Assembly (NCBI GenBank): GCA_031385325.1
Contig: JANNBJ010000115.1
Span: forward strand, 1 to 27,700
Direction of reading: 5' to 3'
DNA from: SYFY01 sp031385325
GTDB taxonomy: Bacteria; Pseudomonadota; Gammaproteobacteria; Pseudomonadales; Azotimanducaceae
DNA length: 27,700 nucleotides
A program made the translations under genes and the position numbers. Under the pieces are notes generated by a model that did no database searches, was not told where the DNA came from, and saw only the letters and a list, made by a program, of their open reading frames with translations. Of this stretch, positions 14,174 through 22,299 are shown one piece after another. The stretch's first letter is position 1. The number at the start of each line of letters is the position of its first letter.

Positions 14174-15001
14174 GTGGGTAAACTCGATGGCAAGGTGGCG
14201 CTGGTCACTGGTGGTGGGCGAGGCATTGGTGCAGCCACTGTTCTCAAACTGGCCGCCGAAGGCGCAAGTGTGGTGGTCAATGATCGGGACATCGACGCCG
14301 CCGCGGCGGTATCACGCAAGCTCATTGTTGGTGGTGGCAAGTCTGTGCCGGTGCTTGCGGATCTCACAGCAGCCGGAGCGGGTGAGCATCTTGTAGACAC
14401 CGCAGTCAAAGCGTTTGGCAGCCTTGATATCATCGTCAACAACGCAGGCTATGTGTGGAATGGTGCGATACAGAATCACTCTGATGAACAGTGGCAGGCG
14501 ATGCTCGACATGCACGCAACCGCGCCGTTCCGCTTGTTACGCGCATGGTTTCCGTGGCTGAAGGAAACTGCCAATCGTGAACGACAGGAACTGGGTTTTC
14601 CCTTGTGTCGCAAGGTCGTGAACATTTCGTCGGTGAGTGGCACAACAGGTGCCGCCACGCAGATCGCTTACTCCGCTGGCAAGGCTGCGGTGGTCGGCAT
14701 GACGCGAACACTTGCCAAGGAGTGGGGCCGCTACAACGTCACGGTGAACTGTGTTGCCTTCGGACACATCGATACCCGTCTGACCCAGGTGTATGAAGAC
14801 ACCCCTCCGACCATTCAGGTGGGAGAGCGAGCGCACAAGGTTGGGTTGTCAGCCGCGCAGGTTGAAGCCATCACGGCGACGACGCCGTTAGGTCGAACCG
14901 GGCGGCCGGAAGATGCGGCTGGGGCGATCCTGCTGTTTTGTCTGCCGGAGTCAGACTTCGTATCAGGCGAGGTGTTGACCTGTTCAGGCGGAGTTCGTTG
15001 A
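14174..15001 (+). CDS. SDR family NAD(P)-dependent oxidoreductase (FabG-like)
   Basis: A 275-residue classical short-chain dehydrogenase. The cofactor loop TGGGRGIG is at 12-19, NNAG at 89-92, Ser153 (NISSVSG) with YSAGK at 166-170 gives a complete catalytic set, and the C-terminus LTCSGGVR is typical. A relatively long insertion before the active site (ANRERQELGFPLCRK) and after it (about 190-235) shapes the substrate pocket, resembling 3-oxoacyl-ACP reductase-like and 17beta-HSD-like members. The GTG at 14174 is chosen because of the AGGGGAG in front of it and because the Rossmann strand then starts at residue 7 as usual. It stands alone on the plus strand, convergent with the DUF5009-like gene. 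The substrate is unknown. Confidence 0.9.
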   Translation: MGKLDGKVALVTGGGRGIGAATVLKLAAEGASVVVNDRDIDAAAAVSRKLIVGGGKSVPVLADLTAAGAGEHLVDTAVKAFGSLDIIVNNAGYVWNGAIQNHSDEQWQAMLDMHATAPFRLLRAWFPWLKETANRERQELGFPLCRKVVNISSVSGTTGAATQIAYSAGKAAVVGMTRTLAKEWGRYNVTVNCVAFGHIDTRLTQVYEDTPPTIQVGERAHKVGLSAAQVEAITATTPLGRTGRPEDAAGAILLFCLPESDFVSGEVLTCSGGVR

Positions 15002-15062
15002 GTGGCTTGTGATCCCGGCAAGCGCTGACCAAGTTGCTTCTGCGGCTTGATTCTGGGGTGGT

Positions 15063-16175
15063 TCAAACACGCAAATAGATTCGTCGTCCATGCAGCCAGA
15101 CGCAGAACAGGATCAGCAGTGCGTACTCACCGAGTCGCGCTGCAAAGATCGCCGCGTTCTCGGTCAATCCGGATAGCAGATTCCAGCGCAGATGGGTCAG
15201 CAGCAGATCACTCAAGAATGGATCCCACAGGTGCAGCACCATGTAGAGCGCGAGGCTGTTGAGCCCAACGATGCGCAGATATTCGAACGGTCGGGCGATA
15301 CCACGGATATCGGTGAGCCAATACGTGGCGGCCACCAGTCCGCCAATGATCCCGCTTGAGATCAGCACCCATGACGGCGTCCACAGTCGTTTGATCGATG
15401 GACAGACGCCCGTCTGATCCAGGATCAAACCAATGATGAGGCTCAACAGTGACCAGCCAGCGATGCGACCTGCGCGGCGAATGGGTGGTTCCGGCGACCG
15501 CAAGGTTTCGCCGGTGAGCACACCAGCCAGCATCGTGACAACGGCCGGGACAAAGTTGAGTGTGGTGTAGCTGCTTGGGTGGCCCGTGAACGTCTCGGCG
15601 TTCGGAAACAAGTTGATGAACCACAGATCAAAGGCTGCTGCTGCGTTGTCATGTCGTCCCCAGTGGGATGCGTAGTCGACAGCGGGATAGAGGACGAACG
15701 CCAGGTAGGTGAGCAGGAGTATTGATAGCCCGGCCACCAGCTGGACACGCGTCGTTGTCCACGCCAGAGCAAACACCACCATGTATCCCAGGCCAATCTG
15801 CGTGAGCACATTGGTGAATTCAAACCGGGTATGTGTTGCCTGCAGTGAGACGAGCATCAAACCCAGCAGTATCAGTGCGAGGGATCGCCACAGTGCATGT
15901 CGCCACAGCCCATCGCTGGTCTGTCCTTGAGCACGCCGATTGGCAACACTCCAGGGCAGTGCGACGCCGACCATGAACATGAAAGCAGGCTGGATAAGAT
16001 CCCATACCGTCATACCGGTCCACGCGGTGTGTGAGGCCTGGGTGGAAACGAATAACCAGAACGCGCTGTCCGGAAACTTCTCCACGCCAAGCGGCAGCCG
16101 CAGTACTTCCAGGCAGAGGAAGGCCATCGTTGCACCGCGCAGGATATCGAGAGAAACCAGTCGTTCGGACGTCAT
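15063..16175 (-). CDS. DUF5009/HGSNAT-like membrane acyltransferase (NagX type)
   Basis: A 370-residue multi-spanning protein, about ten helices. The start RLVSLDILRGATMAF is the hallmark of this family (related to heparan-alpha-glucosaminide N-acetyltransferase), followed by the MTVWDLIQPAFMFMVGVAL helix and the loop NLFPNAETFTGHPSSY. Eukaryotic relatives move an acetyl group across a membrane to an amino sugar; bacterial members such as NagX are linked to amino-sugar uptake. The role here is unassigned. The ATG at 16175 lies six bases after the stop of the WYL regulator, so the two are translated from one message and the regulator may control its own operon. Confidence 0.88.
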   Translation of the reverse strand: MTSERLVSLDILRGATMAFLCLEVLRLPLGVEKFPDSAFWLFVSTQASHTAWTGMTVWDLIQPAFMFMVGVALPWSVANRRAQGQTSDGLWRHALWRSLALILLGLMLVSLQATHTRFEFTNVLTQIGLGYMVVFALAWTTTRVQLVAGLSILLLTYLAFVLYPAVDYASHWGRHDNAAAAFDLWFINLFPNAETFTGHPSSYTTLNFVPAVVTMLAGVLTGETLRSPEPPIRRAGRIAGWSLLSLIIGLILDQTGVCPSIKRLWTPSWVLISSGIIGGLVAATYWLTDIRGIARPFEYLRIVGLNSLALYMVLHLWDPFLSDLLLTHLRWNLLSGLTENAAIFAARLGEYALLILFCVWLHGRRIYLRV

Positions 16176-16181
16176 GTCAGG

Positions 16182-16871
16182 TCAATGGTTTTCGCCAGCC
16201 CTGAGTTGTTGCAGATAGTCATTCAGCGATCGACCAGCTTCGCTGGCATATCGATGCTGCAGTATCTCGCAGGTGATGATGCGATCAGCACGAAAGGTGC
16301 GGAAATCGGTACGCAGTTCACACCATGCGCCCAACGTCCACGTCCGTCCCCAGAACAGCAAGACAAGCGGACGAACGCGGCGGCTGGTTTCTTTCCCATC
16401 GATCGTGCGGTAAGACAACGAGACCAGTCGGCGGTCCGTAATCGCTTCGCGCAGCTGTGCCAGAACGGCGGCATAGTCTTCAAGTCGATCGTCGGCGGGC
16501 ACCAGCAACGGGCTATGCAAGAGTTGTTGCCTGAGGCGATCCGGAAGCACCGCCTCGATCTTGCCGAGCAGTCTGTCTGCGGCAGCCTTGAGCCGGTCGT
16601 CCGCCCAGGCGCTCGCGACACCAGCGCCAAACTGCAGAGCCTGGATTTCGTCCAGATCGAACATGAGCGGAGGAACGTGATAATCGGGGCGTAGCCGATA
16701 ACCGACACCCGCTTCCCCATCGATCGGTACACCACTCGACGCAAGATCCGTGATGTCACGGTAGATCGTTCGTTCAGACACCTCCAGCCGCTGCGCGATA
16801 TCGCCTGCCGTGCGGATCTTGCCGCCGCTGAGCAGGAGAATGATCTGGAAGAGGCGATCAGCGCGGCGCAT
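16182..16871 (-). CDS. WYL-domain transcriptional regulator (YafY-like)
   Basis: A 229-residue regulator. The N-terminal winged helix (HTH_11 type) spans about 1-60, with RADRLFQIILLLS, a recognition helix VSERTIYRDI and the wing GVGYRLR. The WYL domain lies in the second half: SLSYRTIDGK, RRVRPLVLLFWGRTWTLGAWC and RTFRADRI, which carries the W-x-L-x-A-W-C form of the WYL core and the conserved Arg residues thought to bind ligand or nucleic acid. It acts on DNA in the cytoplasm. The ATG at 16871 is the family start, though its ribosome site is weak. It precedes the DUF5009-like gene by six bases. It is the only clear DNA-binding regulator in the window. Confidence 0.92.
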   Translation of the reverse strand: MRRADRLFQIILLLSGGKIRTAGDIAQRLEVSERTIYRDITDLASSGVPIDGEAGVGYRLRPDYHVPPLMFDLDEIQALQFGAGVASAWADDRLKAAADRLLGKIEAVLPDRLRQQLLHSPLLVPADDRLEDYAAVLAQLREAITDRRLVSLSYRTIDGKETSRRVRPLVLLFWGRTWTLGAWCELRTDFRTFRADRIITCEILQHRYASEAGRSLNDYLQQLRAGENH

Positions 16872-16916
16872 GGGTGTTGCCTGGTTTGAGATTGGCCGGT
16901 GCAGGCCAGCGCAAAC

Positions 16917-18131
16917 TCAGTCGGGCAATCCGAGCACACGCTTGGCAATGATGTTGAGCTGAACTTCCTTGGTGCCACCGGCGATGGTCAGCGATTTGCG
17001 ATACAGCCAGCCTTTGGCCTGCTCGATCTCCTCGTCCAGATTGCCACTCGCCTGGGTCAGCCCGAGCGCACGCACACCCATGGCGGACTGCATCAGTTCG
17101 TCACCCCGCTGTATCAGCAGCGCATTGGTCAGCTTGACTGCTGAGGATGTGAATCCCGGTGCGCGCGCCTTGAGTTCCTCGATGGCCCGCGACTGTGTGA
17201 GCCGTTGGGCGTGATCGTTGATCTGAAAGTCGATCAGCTCGCGGCGTATCGCCGCGTCGGCGACCCGCCCCCGAACTAACGGCGCATATCTGGTAATGCG
17301 TTCCGGCATTCGATTGGTTTCGGTGCGACCGCCCTGGGCACCTGAAATGTTGATGCCTGCATGAGTTGAGCGTTCGAACTGGAGCAGGCGTTTGCCGGCA
17401 GTCCAGCCATTGCCGATGCCGCCAATGACATCGTTGGCGCTGGCGCTGGCGTTTTCGAACACCGTTTCATTGAAGGGCGAGGCGCCGGAGAGCAGGCGGA
17501 TCGGATTGACCTGTACTCCGGGCTGGTGCATATCGACCAGGATCAGACTGATACCTTCATGTTTTTTAGCGCTGACAGTCGTACGGGCCAGCACAAATAT
17601 GTAGTCGCAGTGCACGGCGTCCGAGGTCCAGGTCTTGCGACCGTTGATGCGCAGTTCATCGCCGACTCGCTCGGCTCGCATGGACAATGACGCAAGGTCG
17701 GATCCCGCACCAGGTTCCGAGTAACCCATCGCCCAGCCGCCTTCACCCCGTGCGATGCCAGGCAGCCAGCGTTTTTTCTGCTCCTCGGTGCCAAGCTCAA
17801 GGATGGTTGGCCCGATGTAGTTCACACCACGCCCGGTCAACGGCGTGCGCGCACCGATGCGGGTAAGTTCTTCGATCAATACCCGGTACTGGGTATTGTC
17901 GAGCGCCGCGCCGCCGTATTCGCGTGGCCAGGTGGGTACGGTCCAGCCTTTGCCGGCCATGCGATCGAGCCAGAGCCTGACGTCGGGTTCGAGTTCAATG
18001 CTCTGGCTGCCAAACGGGATCTGACCCGATCCGCGTGCGCCTGGAGGACAATTTTTTGCGAGCCAGTCGCGGGAATCTGATCGGAAATCGTCGAGGTCGG
18101 CCATGGCGGTCTCGGTCAATGAGACCGCCAT
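16917..18131 (-). CDS. Acyl-CoA dehydrogenase (FadE/CaiA-like)
   Basis: A 404-residue acyl-CoA dehydrogenase, or 395 residues if the ATG at 18104 is used. Visible are WAMGYSEPGAGSDLASL (133-149), RKTWTSDAVHCDY (165-177) and the C-terminal AGGTKEVQLNIIAKRVLG. The Glu found in EGTSQ of the short-chain group is Gly here. Instead Glu253 (QFERSTHAG) sits where isovaleryl- and long-chain acyl-CoA dehydrogenases carry their catalytic base, by alignment from memory. This suggests a branched, long or ring-bearing acyl-CoA substrate. Both candidate start codons lie in a perfect palindrome (18103-18131) and neither has a clear ribosome site. It lies upstream of the WYL regulator by 45 nt on the same strand. 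Confidence 0.9.
   Translation of the reverse strand: MAVSLTETAMADLDDFRSDSRDWLAKNCPPGARGSGQIPFGSQSIELEPDVRLWLDRMAGKGWTVPTWPREYGGAALDNTQYRVLIEELTRIGARTPLTGRGVNYIGPTILELGTEEQKKRWLPGIARGEGGWAMGYSEPGAGSDLASLSMRAERVGDELRINGRKTWTSDAVHCDYIFVLARTTVSAKKHEGISLILVDMHQPGVQVNPIRLLSGASPFNETVFENASASANDVIGGIGNGWTAGKRLLQFERSTHAGINISGAQGGRTETNRMPERITRYAPLVRGRVADAAIRRELIDFQINDHAQRLTQSRAIEELKARAPGFTSSAVKLTNALLIQRGDELMQSAMGVRALGLTQASGNLDEEIEQAKGWLYRKSLTIAGGTKEVQLNIIAKRVLGLPD
18103..18131. promoter_or_regulatory. Perfect 11-bp-arm palindrome over two start codons
   Basis: ATGGCGGTCTC and its exact reverse complement are separated by seven bases. The left arm on the minus strand begins with the first candidate ATG (18131) of the acyl-CoA dehydrogenase, and the second candidate ATG (18104) straddles the other arm's end. 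In mRNA this would fold into a strong hairpin at the start region; as DNA it could be an operator. Either role is inference. Confidence 0.5.
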
Positions 18132-18212
18132 TCTAACCGGGGTTACACGCAGTTCACCCCATGCATAAGTCCGCCAGAATCCGCGTCATTCGCGCTGTTT
18201 GACCGGCGTCAT

Positions 18213-19928
18213 TCAATAACGGATTTCCGGCTCGCCCTCTGGGGCTTCGTAGCGTTCCTCCCGCGCCGGTTCTTCATAGGCTGGCTCGGATCGTTCCTCG
18301 CGCATCGGTGCTTCATACGCGGGTTCACTACGCTCTTCACGCTGTGGTTCCTCCCACCTGGATTCACGAGATTCTTCACGCGGGCTATCGTTGCCGTAAC
18401 CACCGTACTCACGCGATCTGGAAATGGCTTCCTGCACTGCGGGGTTGTCTTCCCAGCGCGATTGCTGCTCCGGAGCCTCTTCAGCCTGACGCCAGCCTGG
18501 GCGCTCTTCCTCGACCGGCGCTGAATAAACCTCGACCCGGCGTTCTTCTTGGGCTTCCGGCTGCGGGCTCACTCGTACCACGGGTTGTTCATCGCGCCAG
18601 GACGGGGTCGTCTGCACGTTCGTCTCCAGAGTCGGCTCCGGAGTCGACTCGGAACGTGAGTATGCTTGTTGATCGGTTGCCTGTTGTCGTGCACGCTCGA
18701 CAGCCTCCTGAATGGCTGCTTCGTTCACAGTGCTCGAATCAGGCGTGCCCTCAAGCACCGGTGCCGGCGCATCGCTGACGATAGTACCGGCGTCGCTGCC
18801 ACGCTGTGTCTCAAAGTTTGTGCCGCGACGGATCACACGCACCTGCTCGCCATTGACGTTGCCTTCATAGACGACGGTCTCGCCCGTGGTGTCGCTGTCG
18901 ATGATTGGGTGTTCCGGTACGGATACGGACGATTCGCTGCCACCACCGGGGATCTGGCCACCCATCTGCGACCCGAGTGGCGCAGGCACAGGCGTGCCGA
19001 TCGGGCTTTCGATCTCTTGTGGGCGACCATCAATCGGGCGGGCACCATGGCCTTCGCGTGGATACCAGGCGGTGTCATCAGGCAGCACCGGCTGACCATT
19101 CACGATCTGCGGTTCAGGTGCATTGCCCAAGTGGCTACCGTGTTCCTGATGTCGCCATGAGCGGCGCCGATCATGATTGCGATACGATCGACCGTAGTAC
19201 GGATGGTAGCGGTAGTCGTACGGCAATGAATGCAGGTGATGATTGCTCCAGCCGATGTTGTACCAGGTGCTCACCCCCCAGAAGGTATCGCCGGGAAAAC
19301 GATAACCGTAGTCGTAGGGGTAGTAATAGACCGGGTATGGCTCGGGGTAATAGTGATAGACCCGTCGTGTGCGATAGGTTGTCACTTCCCATGGGTCGTA
19401 ATACGGCACGTAAATCACGCGCTCGTTGGCCGGGCGAATGTAGACGATCTTCTCGCGGACCTCGACGACCTGTTTGTCGTCGCTCTTCAGATTGCCGGCC
19501 AGCTGCGCGCGATTGCGAAAGCCAGTGATGGCGGCCAGTACCTGCGGCTGCTGATTGATGACGGCTTCCCCCAGACGCCAGGTCCAGTCGAGATCGTCGT
19601 TCAGCTTTTTCAGGACTTCCGGATAGTTGAGCAGGGCGACCACGCTGTCATCCCATTTTTCGTCGGGTTTTGCATCGGGCGAGCGCGCGCGAAACCGTGC
19701 GGCCTGAACAATCTGCAACGGAAATGTGCTGGCGGGCAGGACGATGGCCAGCAAATCATCGGGATAAAGCGCAACCGGCCCAAGCAGCTCTTCGAGCTGA
19801 TTGCCATCCAGCGGCGTGTAGGCCGATTGGACGGGTGCCGGTTTGATCTCGACTGCCAGGGCGGGCATCAAACCGGTGAGAAAAATCAGGCTGATGAAGC
19901 AGCGCGTTAACGTGAGCATGATGAACAT
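18213..19928 (-). CDS. DUF3300 protein with repetitive acidic/Arg-rich tail
   Basis: A 571-residue secreted or envelope protein. The signal peptide is MFIMLTLTRCFISL followed by a hydrophobic stretch, with a likely cut after ALA near residue 26. The DUF3300 domain follows at about 38-250: LEELLGPVALYPDDLLAIVLPAST, then YPEVLKKLNDDLDWTWRLGEAV, then the Tyr-rich block (YYPYDYGYRFPGD). The rest is low complexity and likely disordered. Its end has two near-copies of REERSEPAYE plus a third partial one (about 530-565). The ATG at 19928 is used; the ATG at 19919 has better spacing to GAGG and is a real alternative. The function of DUF3300 proteins is not known. The gene appears to stand alone. Confidence 0.9.
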   Translation of the reverse strand: MFIMLTLTRCFISLIFLTGLMPALAVEIKPAPVQSAYTPLDGNQLEELLGPVALYPDDLLAIVLPASTFPLQIVQAARFRARSPDAKPDEKWDDSVVALLNYPEVLKKLNDDLDWTWRLGEAVINQQPQVLAAITGFRNRAQLAGNLKSDDKQVVEVREKIVYIRPANERVIYVPYYDPWEVTTYRTRRVYHYYPEPYPVYYYPYDYGYRFPGDTFWGVSTWYNIGWSNHHLHSLPYDYRYHPYYGRSYRNHDRRRSWRHQEHGSHLGNAPEPQIVNGQPVLPDDTAWYPREGHGARPIDGRPQEIESPIGTPVPAPLGSQMGGQIPGGGSESSVSVPEHPIIDSDTTGETVVYEGNVNGEQVRVIRRGTNFETQRGSDAGTIVSDAPAPVLEGTPDSSTVNEAAIQEAVERARQQATDQQAYSRSESTPEPTLETNVQTTPSWRDEQPVVRVSPQPEAQEERRVEVYSAPVEEERPGWRQAEEAPEQQSRWEDNPAVQEAISRSREYGGYGNDSPREESRESRWEEPQREERSEPAYEAPMREERSEPAYEEPAREERYEAPEGEPEIRY

Positions 19929-20020
19929 GCCTCAGGCCATGGTGTGCTCACGATAACCGATTCTGCTGAATGCCGACTTAATGAAGTTGGCAGATTCAGG
20001 CGTGATGAATACGGGCCGAA

Positions 20021-20638
20021 TCAAAGACCGGTTCGGTAGTTTTCTTCAACCGACTGATCGATCGCTTTGGCGGCTGCCTCATCCGCGCCATTGAGCTCGG
20101 CAAAGAGTTTGCCGAAGGAGATTCTGTCCTTCGTACCCCAGCTGTCGGGTTCCCACAAACCACTGCGAATGAATGCCTTTGCACAGTGGAAGAAACACTC
20201 GTCGATGTGTACCCGGATGCCGATGATCGCGTGCTTGCCACGTGCGGCGAGTTGTTCCAGCAATTTCGGATCAGCGGTCAGTTCGGCGCGGCCATTGATC
20301 CTGAGCGTTTCCTGGGTATTGGGAATCATGCACAGCAAACCGACCTGTGGGTTGGCGAGGATGTTCTCCAGCCCGTAGAGCAGTTTGTTACCCGGACGAT
20401 CAGGGATGACGATCGTCTGATGGTCTTCCACCAGGATGAAACCCGGAGCATCGCCTTTGGGCGATGCGTCGACTCGCCCCTGCGCATCGGCGGTTGACAA
20501 CACCACAAACGGACACCGGGCAAGGAAGTCGATCGCGGTGCTGTTCAGGCGTGGCTGATTTTTGGCGGCAAGTCCGGGCCGTGCGTGGCCGAGCATCTGA
20601 CGCAGGCTCTCGACGTCGCGAATATCGTGTGCGCTCAA
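20021..20638 (-). CDS. Pyridoxamine 5'-phosphate oxidase (PPOX)-class FMN-binding protein
   Basis: A 205-residue split-barrel flavoprotein of the group sometimes named after DR_2398/MSMEG_1061. Marks are CPFVVLSTADAQGRVDASPKGDAPGF (42-67), LLYGLENILANPQVGLLCMIP, and the C-terminal SWGTKDRISFGKLFAELNG. Family members bind FMN or F420-type cofactors and act as oxidoreductases; the substrate is not known. The start is TTG at 20638. GGGAG at 20646-20650 is seven bases upstream, and the TTG overlaps the desaturase stop as TTGA, so translation is probably coupled to the desaturase gene. This is the second TTGA overlap in the window. Confidence 0.9.
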   Translation of the reverse strand: MSAHDIRDVESLRQMLGHARPGLAAKNQPRLNSTAIDFLARCPFVVLSTADAQGRVDASPKGDAPGFILVEDHQTIVIPDRPGNKLLYGLENILANPQVGLLCMIPNTQETLRINGRAELTADPKLLEQLAARGKHAIIGIRVHIDECFFHCAKAFIRSGLWEPDSWGTKDRISFGKLFAELNGADEAAAKAIDQSVEENYRTGL

Positions 20639-21837
20639 GCTGTGACTCCCGACTGGTCCCGTTTTGGCACTGTATAACGCTGCATGTCGTCAACAAATGC
20701 ACGCAACGTTTCGACGCCGCTGGCTTCTGCATCCTGACACCATTGACGCAGCGCGCTGACGATGTCCTCAAGGCTGCCGGTGCGTTTGCTCCAGATATCC
20801 TGCAGACGCAGCCGCAGGTCATAAACCGTCTTCAATTCCGGAACCTCAACAAGCGTAGCCAACCGTGCTCTGCTGCGCTCATCCAGCAAGGACGCGTCGC
20901 GGCACAACAGACGATGGGCGCTGCGCAGCAGCTTTTTCGTTGCTGCGTTGGCATCCAGCCGCTGCTGGCGGACGATTGGCGCGACGACGGTGCGCGCATA
21001 GGTCGCCATGACGTTGAAACGATCATTGACCAGAGCCATGGCCGTGTCCCGGTCGAGCAGGGCGGTGGTACGCCGCTCGATGACGGGGCCGGTACTCAGA
21101 GGCCGGGCCAGGCCCAGCGCCATGAACAGACGGATGTACATCCAGCCGAGATCAAATTCCCAGGCGCGGGCCGAGTACTTCGCAGAGTTTGGATAGGTGT
21201 GGTGGTTGTTATGCAGTTCTTCACCACCAATGAGAATGCCAATCGGGACGATGTTGCGAGACGCATCCGGCGGTTCGAAATTGCGGTAGCCCCAGAAGTG
21301 CCCAATGCCGTTGATGACACCACCAACCAGCGGGATCCACATCATCTGGATCGCCCAGACCGAAAGTCCGATGACACCAAACAGAACCAGGTCGATCAGG
21401 GCCATCAATCCGATGCCGATGAAGCTGTACTTGTACACATGTGCTTCGATCCAGTCTGCGGGCGTGCCAGAGCCGTAGCGCGCGATGAGTTCAGGTTTTG
21501 CGGCAGCGATCCGATAGGCACTGGCCTGATCCCAGAGAATCGTTGACAGTCCCATGACCACGGGGCTGTGTGGATCTTCGTTAGTTTCACACTCGGCGTG
21601 ATGTTTGCGATGAACAGCGGTCCACTCCTTCGTGGTCATGCCGGTACCGAGCCACAACCACAGGCGGAAAAAATGCTGCAGCGCAGGGTGCAGCCACAAC
21701 GCGCGATGAGCCGAAAACCGGTGCAGGTAAATCGTCACACCGAGTACCGTGATGTGGGTCAGCAGCAGCGTGACACCGATCAGGGCGGGTATGGAAAGAT
21801 CAAGCACGCCGTGTGCAAGCAGATCCAGAATGGTCAC
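20635..21837 (-). CDS. Acyl-CoA/fatty acid desaturase (DesA-like, delta-9 type)
   Basis: A 400-residue membrane di-iron desaturase. All three histidine boxes are present: HRFSAH (39-44), HRKHH (76-80) and HNNHH (209-213), plus GHFWGYRNFE at about 179-188, as in stearoyl-CoA desaturases. The reaction is O2-dependent insertion of a double bond in a fatty acyl chain at the inner membrane. A helical C-terminal extension of about 150 residues follows the desaturase core. The frame can start at GTG 21843, but AGGAGG (21843-21848) overlaps that codon; the in-frame GTG at 21837 is five bases after it and is the likely start. PPOX follows with a TTGA overlap. A 16-bp tandem repeat lies upstream. The electron donor gene is not visible. 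Confidence 0.92.
   Translation of the reverse strand: MTILDLLAHGVLDLSIPALIGVTLLLTHITVLGVTIYLHRFSAHRALWLHPALQHFFRLWLWLGTGMTTKEWTAVHRKHHAECETNEDPHSPVVMGLSTILWDQASAYRIAAAKPELIARYGSGTPADWIEAHVYKYSFIGIGLMALIDLVLFGVIGLSVWAIQMMWIPLVGGVINGIGHFWGYRNFEPPDASRNIVPIGILIGGEELHNNHHTYPNSAKYSARAWEFDLGWMYIRLFMALGLARPLSTGPVIERRTTALLDRDTAMALVNDRFNVMATYARTVVAPIVRQQRLDANAATKKLLRSAHRLLCRDASLLDERSRARLATLVEVPELKTVYDLRLRLQDIWSKRTGSLEDIVSALRQWCQDAEASGVETLRAFVDDMQRYTVPKRDQSGVTA
20646..20650 (-). promoter_or_regulatory. Shine-Dalgarno fixing a TTG start
   Basis: GGGAG on the minus strand, seven bases before the TTG at 20638 and inside the last codons of the desaturase gene. It supports the TTG start and coupled translation. 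Confidence 0.65.
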
Positions 21838-21842
21838 GGACA

Positions 21843-21848
21843 CCTCCT
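21843..21848 (-). promoter_or_regulatory. Shine-Dalgarno that moves the desaturase start
   Basis: AGGAGG on the minus strand overlaps the first in-frame GTG (21841-21843), which it therefore cannot serve. It is five bases before the next in-frame GTG at 21837, which it places correctly. Confidence 0.7.
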
Positions 21849-21853
21849 GTTTT

Positions 21854-21885
21854 GATCACGAAAAGGGGTGATCACGAAACGGGGT
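21854..21885. repeat. Two 16-bp tandem direct repeats upstream of the desaturase
   Basis: GATCACGAAAAGGGGT (21854-21869) is followed directly by a copy with one change (21870-21885). The junction forms TGATCA palindromes. It lies 17-48 nt upstream of the desaturase GTG. It could be a paired operator or a recent slippage duplication. Confidence 0.6.
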
Positions 21886-21906
21886 GAGCAAGGCACCGAA
21901 TCGGGA

Positions 21907-22299
21907 TCAGAGCGCACCGCTGCTCATGATGAATGCATAAATCAGCGAAACGGCCATGATCGACAGCAGCAGGAATGTGCCCTGCGCACCAATCAATCGA
22001 GGATAGTTTGCGCCTTCGTTACGTGAGAGTCCGAAGGCATGGAGCAACCGACATGCAATCAGGCTCAGCCCAAACGCGTGCAGGATCAGATGGCTGGTTC
22101 CATTGAGCTCCATCATCAACAGCAGCAACAGGGCGAGTGGCACGTTTTCAACGAAATTCGCCTGCACACGAAGCACGGCGTCCGGGCGCCACTTTGGCTG
22201 GGAGGCGGAGCGCAACCGTACGTACAGGACGTGATTGGCAAGCAGTACTGCGAGTAGTCCGCAGAGACCGGCGTAAAAGGCACTCACGAGAATACTCAT
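21907..22299 (-). CDS. MAPEG family membrane protein
   Basis: A 130-residue four-helix membrane protein of the MAPEG family (membrane-associated eicosanoid/glutathione metabolism). The helix 2 signature RVQANFVENVPLALLLLL is the best mark, followed by CRLLHAFGLSRNE and a last pair of helices. Family members are trimeric and some conjugate glutathione; bacterial ones are mostly uncharacterised. The ATG at 22299 overlaps the stop of the upstream small membrane protein as ATGA, so the two are coupled. The desaturase begins 69 nt downstream on the same strand. Confidence 0.85.
   Translation of the reverse strand: MSILVSAFYAGLCGLLAVLLANHVLYVRLRSASQPKWRPDAVLRVQANFVENVPLALLLLLMMELNGTSHLILHAFGLSLIACRLLHAFGLSRNEGANYPRLIGAQGTFLLLSIMAVSLIYAFIMSSGAL

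Noticed and set aside
20464..21546. 360-residue open frame on the plus strand
   Set aside because: It is antisense to the desaturase and PPOX genes, which have clear family motifs. It is a shadow of codon bias.
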